Part shown: positions 55,495 to 64,000 of the stretch, in pieces
Layout of the letters: the number at the start of each line of letters is the position of its first letter
Position numbering within the stretch: position 1 is the first letter of the stretch
NCBI RefSeq assembly: GCF_004363095.1
Contig: NZ_SNYO01000003.1
Location: forward strand, 1-64,000
DNA: 64,000 bases
Source: Actinomycetospora succinea
GTDB lineage: Bacteria; Actinomycetota; Actinomycetes; Mycobacteriales; Pseudonocardiaceae
Direction: 5' to 3'
The notes under the pieces: generated by a model
What the model was told of the DNA's origin: nothing
Seen by the model: the letters and a program-made list of their open reading frames with translations, nothing else
Databases searched by the model: none
Translations under genes and position numbers: made by a program

Positions 55495-55513
55495 CCTCGT
55501 CAGATCACGGGGA

Positions 55514-58500
55514 TCAGCTGGTGGGCGTGCCGCGCTTCGTGCCGGTGCCCGTCTTGGCCGTCGTCTTCTTGGCCGCCCCGCTCTTGGCGGGCGCCTTCTT
55601 CGCCGGGGCCTTCTTCGCCGGTGCCTTCTTGGCGCCCGGCTTCACGCCGTCCTTCGAGCGCTTCTCGGCCAGCAGCTCGGCGGCCCGCTCGTCGGTGAGC
55701 GTCTCGACGTCGTCACCCTTGCGCAGCGAGGCGTTCACGCCCGTGCCGTCGGTGACGTAGGGCCCGAACCGGCCGTCCTTGACGACCATCGGCTCACCCG
55801 AGGCCGGGTCCTTGCCGAGCTCCTTGAGCGGCGGCTTCGCCGCGGCCCGCCCGCGCTGCTTGGGCTGGGCGTAGAGCTTCTGGGCCTCCTCCAGAGTCAC
55901 CGTGAACAGCTTCTCCTCGCTGTCCAGCGACCGGGAGTCCTTGCCCTTCTTGAGGTAGGGCCCGTAGCGCCCGTTCTGGGCGGTGATCTCCTCGCCCGAG
56001 TCGGGGTCCTTGCCGACGACGCGCGGGAGGCTGAGCAGCTTCAGCGCGTCCTCGAGCGTGATCTCCGACAGCGTCATCGACTTGAACAGCGAGCCGGTGC
56101 GCGGCTTCTCCTTGGCGCCCTCGGGCAGCACCTCGGTGACGTAGGGCCCGAAGCGGCCCTCCTTGGCGAGGACCTCGTGGCCCGACTCGGGGTCGGTGCC
56201 GAGCGAGCGACCCTCCTGCGGGGTCGAGAACAGCTCCTCGGCGAGCGCCAGGTCGAGCTCGTCCGGCGGCAGGTCGTCCGGCAGGTTGGCCCGCTGCGAC
56301 TTCTCCTCACCGTCCTCGCTGACGATCCGCTCGAGGTAGGGCCCGTAGCGCCCGACGCGCACGACGACGTCGCGCCCCTGGTCGTCGGCGAACATCCGCA
56401 GCGAGTTGACCTCGCGGGCGTCGATGCCCTCAAGCTTGTCCCCGACGAGCTTCTTGAGCCCGCCGAGGTTCGACATCGACGCCTCGACGCCCTCGCCGTG
56501 CGAGCTCTTGCCGTTGCCGTTGCCGTTCGCGCCGTTGCCGTTCGCGCCGAAGTAGAAGTGCGACAGCCACGTCTCGCGCTGGGCGTCGCCGGCGGCGATG
56601 GCGTCGAGCTCGTCCTCGAGCGCGGCGGTGAAGTCGTAGTCGACGAGGCGCCCGAAGTGCTGCTCCATCAGCCCGATCACGGCGAACGCGATCCAGCTGG
56701 GGACGAGCGCGCTGCCCTTCTTCCAGACGTAGCCGCGTTCCTGGATCGTGTTGATGATCGACGCGTAGGTCGAGGGACGGCCGATGCCGCGCTCCTCGAG
56801 CGTCTTGACCAGGCTGGCCTCGGTGTAGCGCGCCGGCGGGTTGGTGCTGTGCCCCTCGGGGGTCAGCTCGTCGGCGGCGCAGGCGTCGCCCTCGGCCAGG
56901 CGCGGCAGGCGGCGCTCGGCGTCGTCGGCCTCGCCGCCGGCCTCCTCGTCGACGGTCTCGACGTAGGCGCGCAGGAACCCGGGGAAGGTGATGGTGCGCC
57001 CGGACGCGGAGAAGGTGCACTCCTCGCCGGTCGCGGCCGTGCCGGTGATCCGCACGCTCATCGTGGTGCCGCGCGCGTCGCGCATCTGGCTCGCGATCGT
57101 GCGCTGCCAGATCAGCTCGTAGACGCGGAACTCGTCTCCTGAGAGCTCGTTCGCGACCTGGCCCGGGGTCCGGAACGACTCCCCCGCCGGCCGGATCGCC
57201 TCGTGCGCCTCCTGCGCGTTCTTGACCTTGCGCGTGTACTGGCGCGGCTTCTCGGCGACGTTCTCCTGGCCGTAGAGGTCGCGGGCCTGGCTGCGCGCGG
57301 CGTTGATCGCCGTGTCGGACAGCGTCGTGGAGTCCGTGCGCATGTAGGTGATGTAGCCGTTCTCGTACAGGCGCTGCGCGGTGCGCATCGTCCGCTCGGC
57401 CGAGAACCGCAGCTTGCGCCCGCCCTCCTGCTGGAGGGTCGAGGTCATGAACGGCGGGTACGGCTTGCGCGTGTAGGGCTTCTCCTCGACCGACGCGACC
57501 GCGAGGTCCCGGCCGGTCAGCCCCTCGGCGAGACGACGGGCGCTGGCCTCGTCGAGGCGCAGGACGTCGTCGGTCTTGAGCACGCCGCGCGAGTCGAAGT
57601 CGCGCCCCGTCGCCACACGCTGGCCGGCGACGTTGGTCAGCGTCGCCTTGAAGGTGCGCGGGGCCTGGTCGTCCTTGCTCTCGGTCGCCCGCAGCTGCGC
57701 GTCGATGCCCCAGTAGCCGGCCGACACGAACGCCATCCGCTCGCGCTCGCGCTCGACGATGACGCGGGTCGCCACCGACTGCACCCGGCCCGCCGAGAGC
57801 TTCGGCATGACCTTCTTCCACAGCACGGGGCTGACCTCGTAGCCGTAGAGCCGGTCGAGGATGCGCCGGGTCTCCTGCGCGTCGACGAGGTCCTGGTCGA
57901 GGTCGCGGGGATTGGCGGCGGCCGCCTGGATCGCCGACTCGGTGATCTCGTGGAACACCATGCGCCGGACCGGCACCTTGGGCTTGAGCGTCTCGAGGAG
58001 GTGCCAGGCGATGGCCTCGCCCTCGCGGTCGCCGTCCGTCGCGAGGTAGAGCTCGTCGACCTCCTTGAGGGCCTCCTTGAGCTCGGTGACCGTCGACTTC
58101 TTGTCCGGCGTCACGATGTAGAGCGGCTCGAAGGAGTTGTCGACGTCGACGCCCAGCCGGGCCCACGCCTCGCCCTTGTACTTGGCCGGCACGTCGGCCG
58201 CGCCCCGCGGGAGGTCGCGGATGTGGCCGCGGCTGGACTCCACGATGTACCGCGAGCCCAGGTAGTCGGCGATCTTGCGGGCCTTCGCCGGGGACTCGAC
58301 GATCACCAGTCGGCGACCGCCGTCGCCGGCGGGCGTCGCGCCGCCGCGACCGGTCTTCTTGCCGCCCCCCGAGGACTTGGCGCCGGACTTCGCGCGCGTG
58401 CCACCGCCGGCCGTCGACCCGTTCTCGGTCGGGGTCTCGGCCTCGGTGGTCGCGCTGCGTGCCGTCGTCGAGCCCTTCGTCGGTGCCACGGGCATGCCTC

Positions 58501-58516
58501 GTCTCGTCGTACTCAT
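55514..58516 (-). CDS. topA: DNA topoisomerase I (type IA)
   Basis: Relaxes negative supercoils. The 1000-residue enzyme has a TOPRIM domain (LVIVESPAKARKIADYLG and ATDGDREGEAIAWHL), the catalytic Tyr391 in GYITYMRTDSTTLS, and the repeated C-terminal GRYGPYL/GRFGPYV units (five) typical of actinobacterial TopA, which lack zinc fingers. The first about 60 residues are a Ser/Thr/Gly/Lys-rich extension, an Asn-Gly run (GANGNGANGNGNGK) interrupts the body, and the tail is Lys/Ala-rich (KKAPAKKAPAKKAPAK), needed in mycobacterial TopA for fast, processive relaxation. ATG 58516 (MSTTRRG) is chosen; ATG 58495 is possible. Confidence 0.97.
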   Translation of the reverse strand: MSTTRRGMPVAPTKGSTTARSATTEAETPTENGSTAGGGTRAKSGAKSSGGGKKTGRGGATPAGDGGRRLVIVESPAKARKIADYLGSRYIVESSRGHIRDLPRGAADVPAKYKGEAWARLGVDVDNSFEPLYIVTPDKKSTVTELKEALKEVDELYLATDGDREGEAIAWHLLETLKPKVPVRRMVFHEITESAIQAAAANPRDLDQDLVDAQETRRILDRLYGYEVSPVLWKKVMPKLSAGRVQSVATRVIVERERERMAFVSAGYWGIDAQLRATESKDDQAPRTFKATLTNVAGQRVATGRDFDSRGVLKTDDVLRLDEASARRLAEGLTGRDLAVASVEEKPYTRKPYPPFMTSTLQQEGGRKLRFSAERTMRTAQRLYENGYITYMRTDSTTLSDTAINAARSQARDLYGQENVAEKPRQYTRKVKNAQEAHEAIRPAGESFRTPGQVANELSGDEFRVYELIWQRTIASQMRDARGTTMSVRITGTAATGEECTFSASGRTITFPGFLRAYVETVDEEAGGEADDAERRLPRLAEGDACAADELTPEGHSTNPPARYTEASLVKTLEERGIGRPSTYASIINTIQERGYVWKKGSALVPSWIAFAVIGLMEQHFGRLVDYDFTAALEDELDAIAAGDAQRETWLSHFYFGANGNGANGNGNGKSSHGEGVEASMSNLGGLKKLVGDKLEGIDAREVNSLRMFADDQGRDVVVRVGRYGPYLERIVSEDGEEKSQRANLPDDLPPDELDLALAEELFSTPQEGRSLGTDPESGHEVLAKEGRFGPYVTEVLPEGAKEKPRTGSLFKSMTLSEITLEDALKLLSLPRVVGKDPDSGEEITAQNGRYGPYLKKGKDSRSLDSEEKLFTVTLEEAQKLYAQPKQRGRAAAKPPLKELGKDPASGEPMVVKDGRFGPYVTDGTGVNASLRKGDDVETLTDERAAELLAEKRSKDGVKPGAKKAPAKKAPAKKAPAKSGAAKKTTAKTGTGTKRGTPTS
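55589..55636. repeat. 15-bp tandem repeat coding the TopA lysine tail
   Basis: The unit GCCTTCTTCGCCGG(G/T) repeats about three times head to tail and encodes the KKAPA units of the TopA C-terminus. Copy number of such tracts often varies between strains. Confidence 0.6.
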
Positions 58517-58699
58517 GGCGGGTCGCCACTCGCCGCCAGTGTGCCTCACGGTGTCCTCTGCGCCAGGCGCGACCGGTGTCGATGCCGTGGCACGAGGGTG
58601 GTGACGGTACTCATCGGATCTCCGAACGCCCCCGTTACGGGACCGATCGGTGCTGGTCGCGGGACCGTGCGGGTGGTTCGCGGGGCGGTGTCGCCGGGC

Positions 58700-59611
58700 T
58701 CACACCGGCCAGACGCCGTCGGCCAGATCGCGGGGCGGCCGACCCAGCAGCTCGCCGAGCCGACCGTGCCGTCGCCTCCCGACGATACGCAGGACCGGCG
58801 TCCGCGCCGCACCCGCCAGGGTCGCGCCGAGCCCCGCGTGACGACTCGCCGTGAGCAGACGGTCACCCGATCCCGGCGCGTCGGGGTCGAGCCCGAGCGT
58901 GTACGCCTTGCCGTCCAGCGCCCCGGCGGCCAGCACCCACAGCCGCAACCGGGGTCCGTCGAGCACGAACCCGTCGGGCACGTGCTTCATTCCCCCGCCG
59001 CAGGTCCAGGCCCTGGCGAGGTCCACCAGATCGGCGCGGAACGCCGTGCGCACCTCCGGTCGCCCGTCCTCGGCACGCCCGACCTCGGCGGGCACCCCGC
59101 GCGCCCGCAGCGCGCAGCACAGGGCCCGCACGCGCCACGTCACGAGGGGGTGGTCGGCCTCCGCCGTGCGAGCGATGCGGCTTCGCTGGCGTCCGACGCC
59201 AGGATCGCCACATGCTCGCTCCGGCGACACGCCGGCGTGCTCGGGGATGTCAGCCCGGCGGCCACGCTCGCGTTGGGTGTCAGGAAATCCGCCGGCTCGC
59301 CCCAGCAGGGCCGCGATCTCGTGGGGGTCGAGGTCGAGGTGGGCGAGCTCGTCCGGGTCGATGTCGGGCACCGGATCGAGGTCGTCGGGGACCGGATCGG
59401 GTTCGGGCGTGTCGTCCGAGGCCTCGGCGTCCCCGTCGTCCTCGTCCTCCTCCTCGGGCTCCGGCTCCGGTTCGGGCCCCAGCACGACCGTCAGCCGCGC
59501 CGCCGAGCCCCGGCCGAAGATCTCCGCGCGCCCCGGCCCGCAGAGCAGCCCCTCGAGATCCGTCAGGGCGCGCGGCAGGGCGTCCGCCGACCAGAACGAC
59601 AGCTGCCCCAC
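58700..59611 (-). CDS. hypothetical actinobacterial protein with acidic linker and repeat insertion
   Basis: A 303-residue protein. The N-terminus (MGQLSFWSADALPRALTDLE) and C-terminal half (VPDGFVLDGPRLRLWVLAAG, then LRIVGRRRHGRLGELLGRPP) look like a conserved actinobacterial family found near topA/hppA. Between them lie a strongly acidic low-complexity stretch (PEPEPEPEEEDEDDGD, then PDPVPDDLDPVPDIDPDEL) and about 25 residues (HAGVSPERACGDPGVGRQRS...) that are the translation of a dispersed DNA repeat. The frame is kept through both. Function unknown. The gene lies 183 bp from topA on the same strand. Confidence 0.75.
   Translation of the reverse strand: MGQLSFWSADALPRALTDLEGLLCGPGRAEIFGRGSAARLTVVLGPEPEPEPEEEDEDDGDAEASDDTPEPDPVPDDLDPVPDIDPDELAHLDLDPHEIAALLGRAGGFPDTQRERGRRADIPEHAGVSPERACGDPGVGRQRSRIARTAEADHPLVTWRVRALCCALRARGVPAEVGRAEDGRPEVRTAFRADLVDLARAWTCGGGMKHVPDGFVLDGPRLRLWVLAAGALDGKAYTLGLDPDAPGSGDRLLTASRHAGLGATLAGAARTPVLRIVGRRRHGRLGELLGRPPRDLADGVWPV
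59166..59240 (+). repeat. dispersed structured repeat, copy 2, inside a coding sequence
   Basis: 75 bp, about 88% identical to 2957-3030 in the same orientation, differing at about nine positions including one indel. It contains GGCGTC-C-GACGCC and CACGCCGGCGTG palindromes. It is read on the opposite strand as an in-frame part of the protein at 58700-59611 (about residues 124-148). Confidence 0.8.
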
Positions 59612-59659
59612 GGCCGCGGAGCCTAGAACATGCGTTCGAACGAACGGCGCAAGCGAGGC

Positions 59660-60515
59660 TCAGACGGTCTGCAGACCCACCACGCGCAGGAGGTCGAGCA
59701 GCTCCGCGTCGTGGCTGCCCGGGACCGCGGAGTAGACGACGAGGCGCTGGTCGTCGCCCGGGACATCGAGGGACTCGCAGTCGAGCGTGAGCCGGCCGAC
59801 GCCGGGCACCTCGAAGGACTTCCGGTCGACGCGCCGGTCCTCGACGGGACGCTGCGCCCACAGCTCGGCGAAGATCGGGTTCGTCCGCTTCAGCGAGTCG
59901 ACGAGACCCCGCAGGACGGCGTCGTCCGGGTAGCGGCCCAGCGCCGCCCGCGTGTGCGCGACGGACAGCCGGTCGAGGCGCTCGCGGCTGCCGTCCTCGT
60001 CGACCACGAGCGCGCGGGCCTCGCCGCCGCGGGGTCCGAAGCGCATCCAGGTCAGGTTGCGCCGGTCGCGCGGGATCGCCGAGAGGTCGCCGTACAGCGC
60101 CTCGAGCAGCGGGTTCCAGGCCAGCAGGGTGCTGCGGGCGTCGACGAGCATCGGCCGGCAGGTCGTGCATGCGGTCGAGCAGGCGCAGCACGCTCGGCCG
60201 CACGACGTCGACGATCTGGCCCGCGCCGGGCGTCTCGACGCCGGCGAGGTCGAACAGGTGCCGCGTCTCCGGCGTCGACAGCCGCAGCGCGCGGGCGAGC
60301 GCCCCCAGCACCGACGACGACGGGTGCGGGCCGCGGCCCTGCTCGAGGCGCACCACGTAGTCGACGGACACCCCGGCGAGCTGGGCCACCTCCTCGCGGC
60401 GCAGCCCCGGGGTGCGCCGGCGCGGCCCGGCCGGCACGCCCGCATCGGCCGGGGCGAGGCGCTCGCGCCACTGGCGCAGGGCCGCCGCGAGCTCGGTCGG
60501 GTCACCGCGGGACAT
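59660..60515 (-). pseudogene. XRE-family regulator with MmyB-like domain, frameshifted
   Basis: Two overlapping frames together make one full regulator of about 284 residues. The first (from ATG 60515) has the helix-turn-helix REEVAQLAGVSVDYVVRLEQG and then LARALRLSTPETRHLFDLAG, up to LLDRMHDLPA. The second continues MLVDARSTLLAWNPLLEALYGD, then PRDRRNLTWMRFG and the end QTV, the MmyB-like ligand-binding domain. They join only if one extra base near 60152 (the C after CAT) is ignored. It is either a real frameshift mutation or a sequencing error. It is divergent from the SDR gene, its probable target in relatives. Confidence 0.8.
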
Positions 60516-60615
60516 GGTTCCAGAGTGCCCCGATCGCCGCTGTCGATCCTGGTACCGCCGGTCCCCGGGTCCGCCCTCCCTGTCCGTCGACCACGGCGCG
60601 GCGCACCGTGGGCCC

Positions 60616-61305
60616 ATGAGCACCGCACTGATCACCGGAGCCTCGCGCGGCCTGGGCCTCGAGGCCGCCCGCCGGCTGGCCGAGCAGGGCTGGACGGTCC
60701 TCGCCGGCTGCCGCGAGCCGGCGTCGCTGGCGATCCCGGACGGGACGGACATCCGCCCGATCGCCCTCGACGTCACCGACGACGCGTCGGTCGCCGCGGC
60801 GGTGAAGGAGGTGCAGGACGCCGTCGAGACCCTCGACGTCCTGGTCAACAACGCGGGCATCGCCGGGGCCGAGCGCGAGATCGCGCCCGCCGACACCACG
60901 GCCGAGGACCTGCGCGCGGTGTACGAGACGAACGTGCTGGGGCCGGTGCGCGTCACCCACGCCTTCCTGCCGCTGCTGCGCCGGGGCACGCACCCGCGGC
61001 TGGTGATGGTCTCCTCGAGCCTCGGCTCGCTGCAGGACATGAACGCCGGACGGTGGGAGCGCTACCCGCACCTCGCGTACCCGTCGTCGAAGGCGGCGCT
61101 GAACATGATCTCGGTGCTCTACGCGAAGACGCTCGCCGACGTCGTCGTCACCGTCGTCAACCCCGGCTGGACCGCGACGAACCTCAACGCGTTCCAGGGC
61201 ACGCAGACCCTCGCGGAGGGGACCGACGCCATCGTCGCGGCCGTCACCGACACCACGGGACCGTCGGGACGCTTCCTCGACCGGGACGGCGAGATCCCGT
61301 GGTGA
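60616..61305 (+). CDS. short-chain dehydrogenase/reductase
   Basis: A 229-residue classical SDR: TGASRGLGLEAARRLAE binds the cofactor, LDVTDD and NNAG follow, and the active site is S of MVSSSLGS with YPSSK (Tyr-x-x-x-Lys). The NPGWTATNL segment and a short C-terminus match the C-factor/carbonyl-reductase-like group. An Arg in GCREP after beta-2 suggests NADP(H). ATG 60616. This SDR plus XRE/MmyB regulator pair is common in actinomycetes, with the SDR repressed by the regulator; here that regulator is frameshifted. Confidence 0.9.
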   Translation: MSTALITGASRGLGLEAARRLAEQGWTVLAGCREPASLAIPDGTDIRPIALDVTDDASVAAAVKEVQDAVETLDVLVNNAGIAGAEREIAPADTTAEDLRAVYETNVLGPVRVTHAFLPLLRRGTHPRLVMVSSSLGSLQDMNAGRWERYPHLAYPSSKAALNMISVLYAKTLADVVVTVVNPGWTATNLNAFQGTQTLAEGTDAIVAAVTDTTGPSGRFLDRDGEIPW

Positions 61306-61322
61306 GTCCCGCCCCGTGAGAC

Positions 61323-61373
61323 GAGCGAAGGGCCCCTCCGGTCGACCAGATCGACCGAAGGGGCCCTTCGCTC
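61323..61373. terminator. bidirectional terminator between SDR and hppA
   Basis: 23-nt arms (61323-61345 and 61351-61373, core GCGAAGGGCCCC) around a 5-nt loop, with one mismatch that forms a wobble pair in RNA. It lies between convergent genes and should end both transcripts. Confidence 0.88.
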
Positions 61374-61390
61374 AGTAACTGCCTCGCCCG

Positions 61391-63709
61391 TCAGGCCTGG
61401 GCGGGAGCCGCCGCGTCCTGGTTGGAGTCGGCGATCGCCGTCGAGCGGCGCTTCGACACGTAGATCGCGACCGCGATCCCGATGAGCGCGACGACGGCGA
61501 TGGTGATGCGGACCGCCGGGTTGGCGTCCACGCCGACCGAGAGGGCCACGACGGCCGGGGCGATCAGCACCGACACCAGGTTCATGACCTTGATCAGCGG
61601 GTTGATCGACGGGCCGGCGGTGTCCTTGAACGGGTCACCGACGGTGTCACCGATGATCGTCGCCTCGTGGGCGTCGGAGCCCTTGCCGCCGTGGTTGCCG
61701 TCCTCGACGAGCTTCTTGGCGTTGTCCCAGGCACCACCGGAGTTGGCCAGGAACACCGCCATCAGCGTGCCCGCGGCGATCGCGCCGCCGAGGTAGCCCG
61801 CGAGCGGGCCGACGCCGAGGCCGAAGCCGACGGCGATCGGGGCGAGGATGGCGAGCAGGCCGGGGGTGGCCAGCTCGCGCAGGGCGTCGCGCGTGCAGAG
61901 GTCGACGACCTTGCCGTATTCCGGACGACCCTCACCCTGGCCGCCGCGGTACTGCATGATCCCGGGGATCGAGTTGAACTGGCGGCGCACCTCGTACACC
62001 ACGGCGCCCGCCGCGCGGGACACGGCGTTGACCGCGAGACCCGAGAACATGAACACGACGGCCGCGCCGATGAGGACGCCGACCAGGATGTTCGGGGCGG
62101 TGATGTTGTAGATGTCGCCGATCGCCTGGCCCGCCTCGCTGTAGGCCTGGGTGATCGCGTCGTTGTACGACCCGAACAGCGCCGTCGCGGCGAGCACCGC
62201 GGTGGCGATGGCGATGCCCTTGGTGATCGCCTTGGTCGTGTTCCCGACCGCGTCCAGCTCGGTGAGGATGTCGGCGCCGGCGCCCTCGACGTCACCGGAC
62301 ATCTCGGCGATGCCCTGCGCGTTGTCGGAGACCGGACCGAAGGTGTCCATGGCGACGATGACGCCGACCGTGGTCAGCAGCCCGGTGCCCGCGAGGGCCA
62401 CGGCGAACAGGGCGACGAACACGGAGCCCGAGAGCAGGAACGCGCCGTACACGGCCGCGCCGATGACGATCGCGGTGTAGACCGCCGACTCGAAGCCGAC
62501 CGAGATGCCGGCGAGGATGACCGTCGCGGCACCGGTGAGCGAGCTCGTGCCGACGTCCTTGACCGGCTGGGTCTCGGTGCCGGTGTAGTAGCCCGTCAGC
62601 GACAGGATGATGATCGCGAGCACGATGCCGATGACCACGGCGACGGCGGCGATGACCTGCGGGTTGCCGGCGACGGCGAGGTCGCCGATGCGGTCGGCGT
62701 CGACGCCGGGCAGCTCCGCGAAGCTCGACGGCAGGTAGTAGAACGCCGCGAACGAGCAGGCGATGATCGAGATGATCGCCGAGATGTAGAAGCTGCGGTT
62801 GATGGCGCGCAGCGCGTTCTCGCCCTCGCGGGTGCGGGTGATGAACACACCGACGATGGCGGTGAGGACACCGATCGCCGGGATGATCAGCGGGAACGTC
62901 AGGCCCAGCGTGCCGAACGCGACCGAGCCCAGGATCAGCGCGGCGACCAGCGTGACGGCGTAGGACTCGAAGAGGTCCGCGGCCATGCCGGCGCAGTCAC
63001 CGACGTTGTCGCCCACGTTGTCCGCGATGGTGGCGGCGTTGCGGGGGTCGTCCTCGGGGATGTTCTGCTCGACCTTGCCGACGAGGTCGGCGCCGACGTC
63101 CGCGGCCTTGGTGAAGATGCCGCCGCCGACACGCATGAACATGGCGAGCAGGGCGGCACCGAGACCGAAGCCCTCGAGGACGCGCGGGGCCTCCTCGACG
63201 AAGATCAGCACGACGATCGCCGCGCCCAGGAGGCCGAGGCCGACGGTGGCCATGCCGACCACGCCGCCGGTGCGGAACGCGATCTTCGCGCCCTTGTCGC
63301 GCCCGCCGGGCTCGTTGGCCGCCGCGGCGACGCGGATGTTGGCCTGGGTCGCGAGGTTCATGCCCAGCGCGCCGATGGCCATGGAGAACAGGGCGCCGAC
63401 GACGAAGGCCACCGACCGCCCGATCAGCTCGCCCGTGCTGTTCGCCGGCAGGGCGAAGAGCACGAGGAAGACCACGACGATGAACGGCGCGAGCGTCTTG
63501 AACTGGCGCGTGAGGAAGGCGCTCGCGCCCTCCTGCACCGCGCGGCCGATGTCACGCATCCCTTGCGTGCCCTCGTCGGCCGCCAGGACCTGCTGGCGCA
63601 GCACGACGCCGATGACCAGCGCGATGACGGCCACCACCGCCACCACGACGACCACGATGTTGTCGCCGGCGGAGAACGAGATCCCCGCGGCGAGGACGGA
63701 CGCTTGCAT
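61391..63709 (-). CDS. hppA: K+-independent membrane H+-translocating pyrophosphatase
   Basis: Couples PPi hydrolysis to proton pumping across the cytoplasmic membrane; 772 residues and about 16 membrane helices. The active site holds KAADVGADLVGKVEQNIPED and DNVGDNVGDCAGMAADLFES with the acidic metal sites; GDTVGDPFKDTAGPSINPLI is near the end. The determinant reads GNTTKAITKG with a Lys where K+-dependent enzymes have Ala, so this is a K+-independent H+ pump. ATG 63709 follows GGGAGG; the frame extends 45 codons further without family support. Confidence 0.96.
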   Translation of the reverse strand: MQASVLAAGISFSAGDNIVVVVVAVVAVIALVIGVVLRQQVLAADEGTQGMRDIGRAVQEGASAFLTRQFKTLAPFIVVVFLVLFALPANSTGELIGRSVAFVVGALFSMAIGALGMNLATQANIRVAAAANEPGGRDKGAKIAFRTGGVVGMATVGLGLLGAAIVVLIFVEEAPRVLEGFGLGAALLAMFMRVGGGIFTKAADVGADLVGKVEQNIPEDDPRNAATIADNVGDNVGDCAGMAADLFESYAVTLVAALILGSVAFGTLGLTFPLIIPAIGVLTAIVGVFITRTREGENALRAINRSFYISAIISIIACSFAAFYYLPSSFAELPGVDADRIGDLAVAGNPQVIAAVAVVIGIVLAIIILSLTGYYTGTETQPVKDVGTSSLTGAATVILAGISVGFESAVYTAIVIGAAVYGAFLLSGSVFVALFAVALAGTGLLTTVGVIVAMDTFGPVSDNAQGIAEMSGDVEGAGADILTELDAVGNTTKAITKGIAIATAVLAATALFGSYNDAITQAYSEAGQAIGDIYNITAPNILVGVLIGAAVVFMFSGLAVNAVSRAAGAVVYEVRRQFNSIPGIMQYRGGQGEGRPEYGKVVDLCTRDALRELATPGLLAILAPIAVGFGLGVGPLAGYLGGAIAAGTLMAVFLANSGGAWDNAKKLVEDGNHGGKGSDAHEATIIGDTVGDPFKDTAGPSINPLIKVMNLVSVLIAPAVVALSVGVDANPAVRITIAVVALIGIAVAIYVSKRRSTAIADSNQDAAAPAQA

Positions 63710-63918
63710 CCAGCCTCCCGGTTGGCACTTCCTACGACGCGCCTCGCCAGGCCTCGCGGCGGCTGCGGCGCGTGATGATTCAGGCCACCGACCCGACGAC
63801 ACCGGGTGGTGGACAGGTGCCGCAGTGTAGGAGGTGCGTGTCACCTGGTCGCACGGCAGTTCCCCCGGACGCTGTGAGGTGTGTTTCTTTCACGAACGAG
63901 AGCGGGGGTGGGAGGGCT

Positions 63919-64000
63919 GTGTCAGGGTCGGAGCGCGTGGGGCTCTCCGGTGACGTCGAGGTGCTCTCCGGCGAGACCCGCGGCGCCCAGCTGCTGCGTC
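63919..64000 (+). CDS. 5' end of a gene leaving the window
   Basis: GTG 63919 follows a GGGAGGG ribosome site and opens a frame with no stop to the edge (27 codons, MSGSERVGLSGDVEVLSGET and onward). It is divergent from hppA. Too little is present to name the product. Confidence 0.5.
   Translation, partial: MSGSERVGLSGDVEVLSGETRGAQLLR

Noticed and set aside
61667-63775. Plus-strand frame of about 700 codons opposite hppA
   Set aside because: It is a mirror of the pyrophosphatase codons, rich in Asp, Arg and Gly with no domain. hppA is certain on the other strand.
63710-63844. 45-codon N-terminal extension of hppA
   Set aside because: Not found in the family, lacks a ribosome site and is Arg/Pro-rich. 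ATG 63709 has GGGAGG upstream.
1-64000. CRISPR array, insertion sequence or transposase
   Set aside because: No regularly spaced repeat array, no transposase or recombinase motif and no IS-like terminal repeats were seen.
1-64000. Riboswitches
   Set aside because: The 5' regions of the biosynthetic or transport genes are short and no recognisable aptamer pattern was found.

Overview
This is a 64 kb chromosomal window from a very GC-rich actinomycete, most likely a member of the Pseudonocardiaceae such as Pseudonocardia or a close relative. The grounds are the strong G/C bias at third codon positions, many GTG starts, frequent 4-nt GTGA/ATGA gene overlaps, several candidate leaderless starts, a K+-independent H+-pyrophosphatase, a topA/holB neighbourhood of actinobacterial type, and many TetR and IclR regulators beside CoA-ligase and CoA-transferase genes. 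The genus is inferred; no rRNA gene is present.

From 1 to about 41 kb the window is a run of catabolic modules, mostly each with its own regulator. (1) 91-2946: a tandem-domain TetR protein divergent from an acyl-CoA ligase. (2) 3061-12545: a hydantoinase-like amidohydrolase and an FAD oxidoreductase, divergent from an IclR regulator that heads CaiB-type CoA-transferase, CitE-type lyase, cyclase, MmgE/PrpD and MFS genes. (3) 12549-14239: an ECF42-type sigma factor with its DGPF/YCII partner. (4) 14414-17594: a SpoIIE phosphatase, STAS antagonist and MEDS/HATPase partner-switching operon, followed by a tiny membrane protein and a medium-chain dehydrogenase. (5) 20360-25122: a TetR repressor divergent from nitroreductase, nitronate monooxygenase, EthD and acyl-CoA ligase genes, ending against a VOC protein. 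(6) 25687-33122: an NtaA-like flavin monooxygenase divergent from YCII, beta-propeller and sugar-isomerase genes, then an IclR regulator divergent from CoA-transferase, CMD and thiolase genes. (7) 34698-36217: a protealysin-like M4 metallopeptidase coupled to an emfourin-like inhibitor. (8) 36219-40753: a short citrate-synthase-fold lyase, an acyl-CoA ligase and an MHS-type transporter, divergent from a third IclR regulator.

From 40764 to 43136 there is an islet of small, mostly membrane-anchored hypothetical proteins with more A/T-ending codons, next to tRNA-Thr(CGT). From 43 to 64 kb the content is more housekeeping: arylamine N-acetyltransferase divergent from a nitrilase-superfamily enzyme, alpha/beta hydrolases, a CGNR regulator, a class-A beta-lactamase-fold lipoprotein, holB, an MFS permease, an azoreductase with a MarR repressor, topA, a frameshifted XRE-type regulator, an SDR and hppA.

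Features not explained by ordinary gene content are: two families of dispersed perfect hairpins, each in two copies with matching (covarying) arm substitutions; a 74-bp dispersed repeat with one copy in a convergent intergenic gap and the other in frame inside a coding sequence; a divergent promoter in which two candidate leaderless genes seem to share one palindromic -10 box; and the protealysin/emfourin pair.
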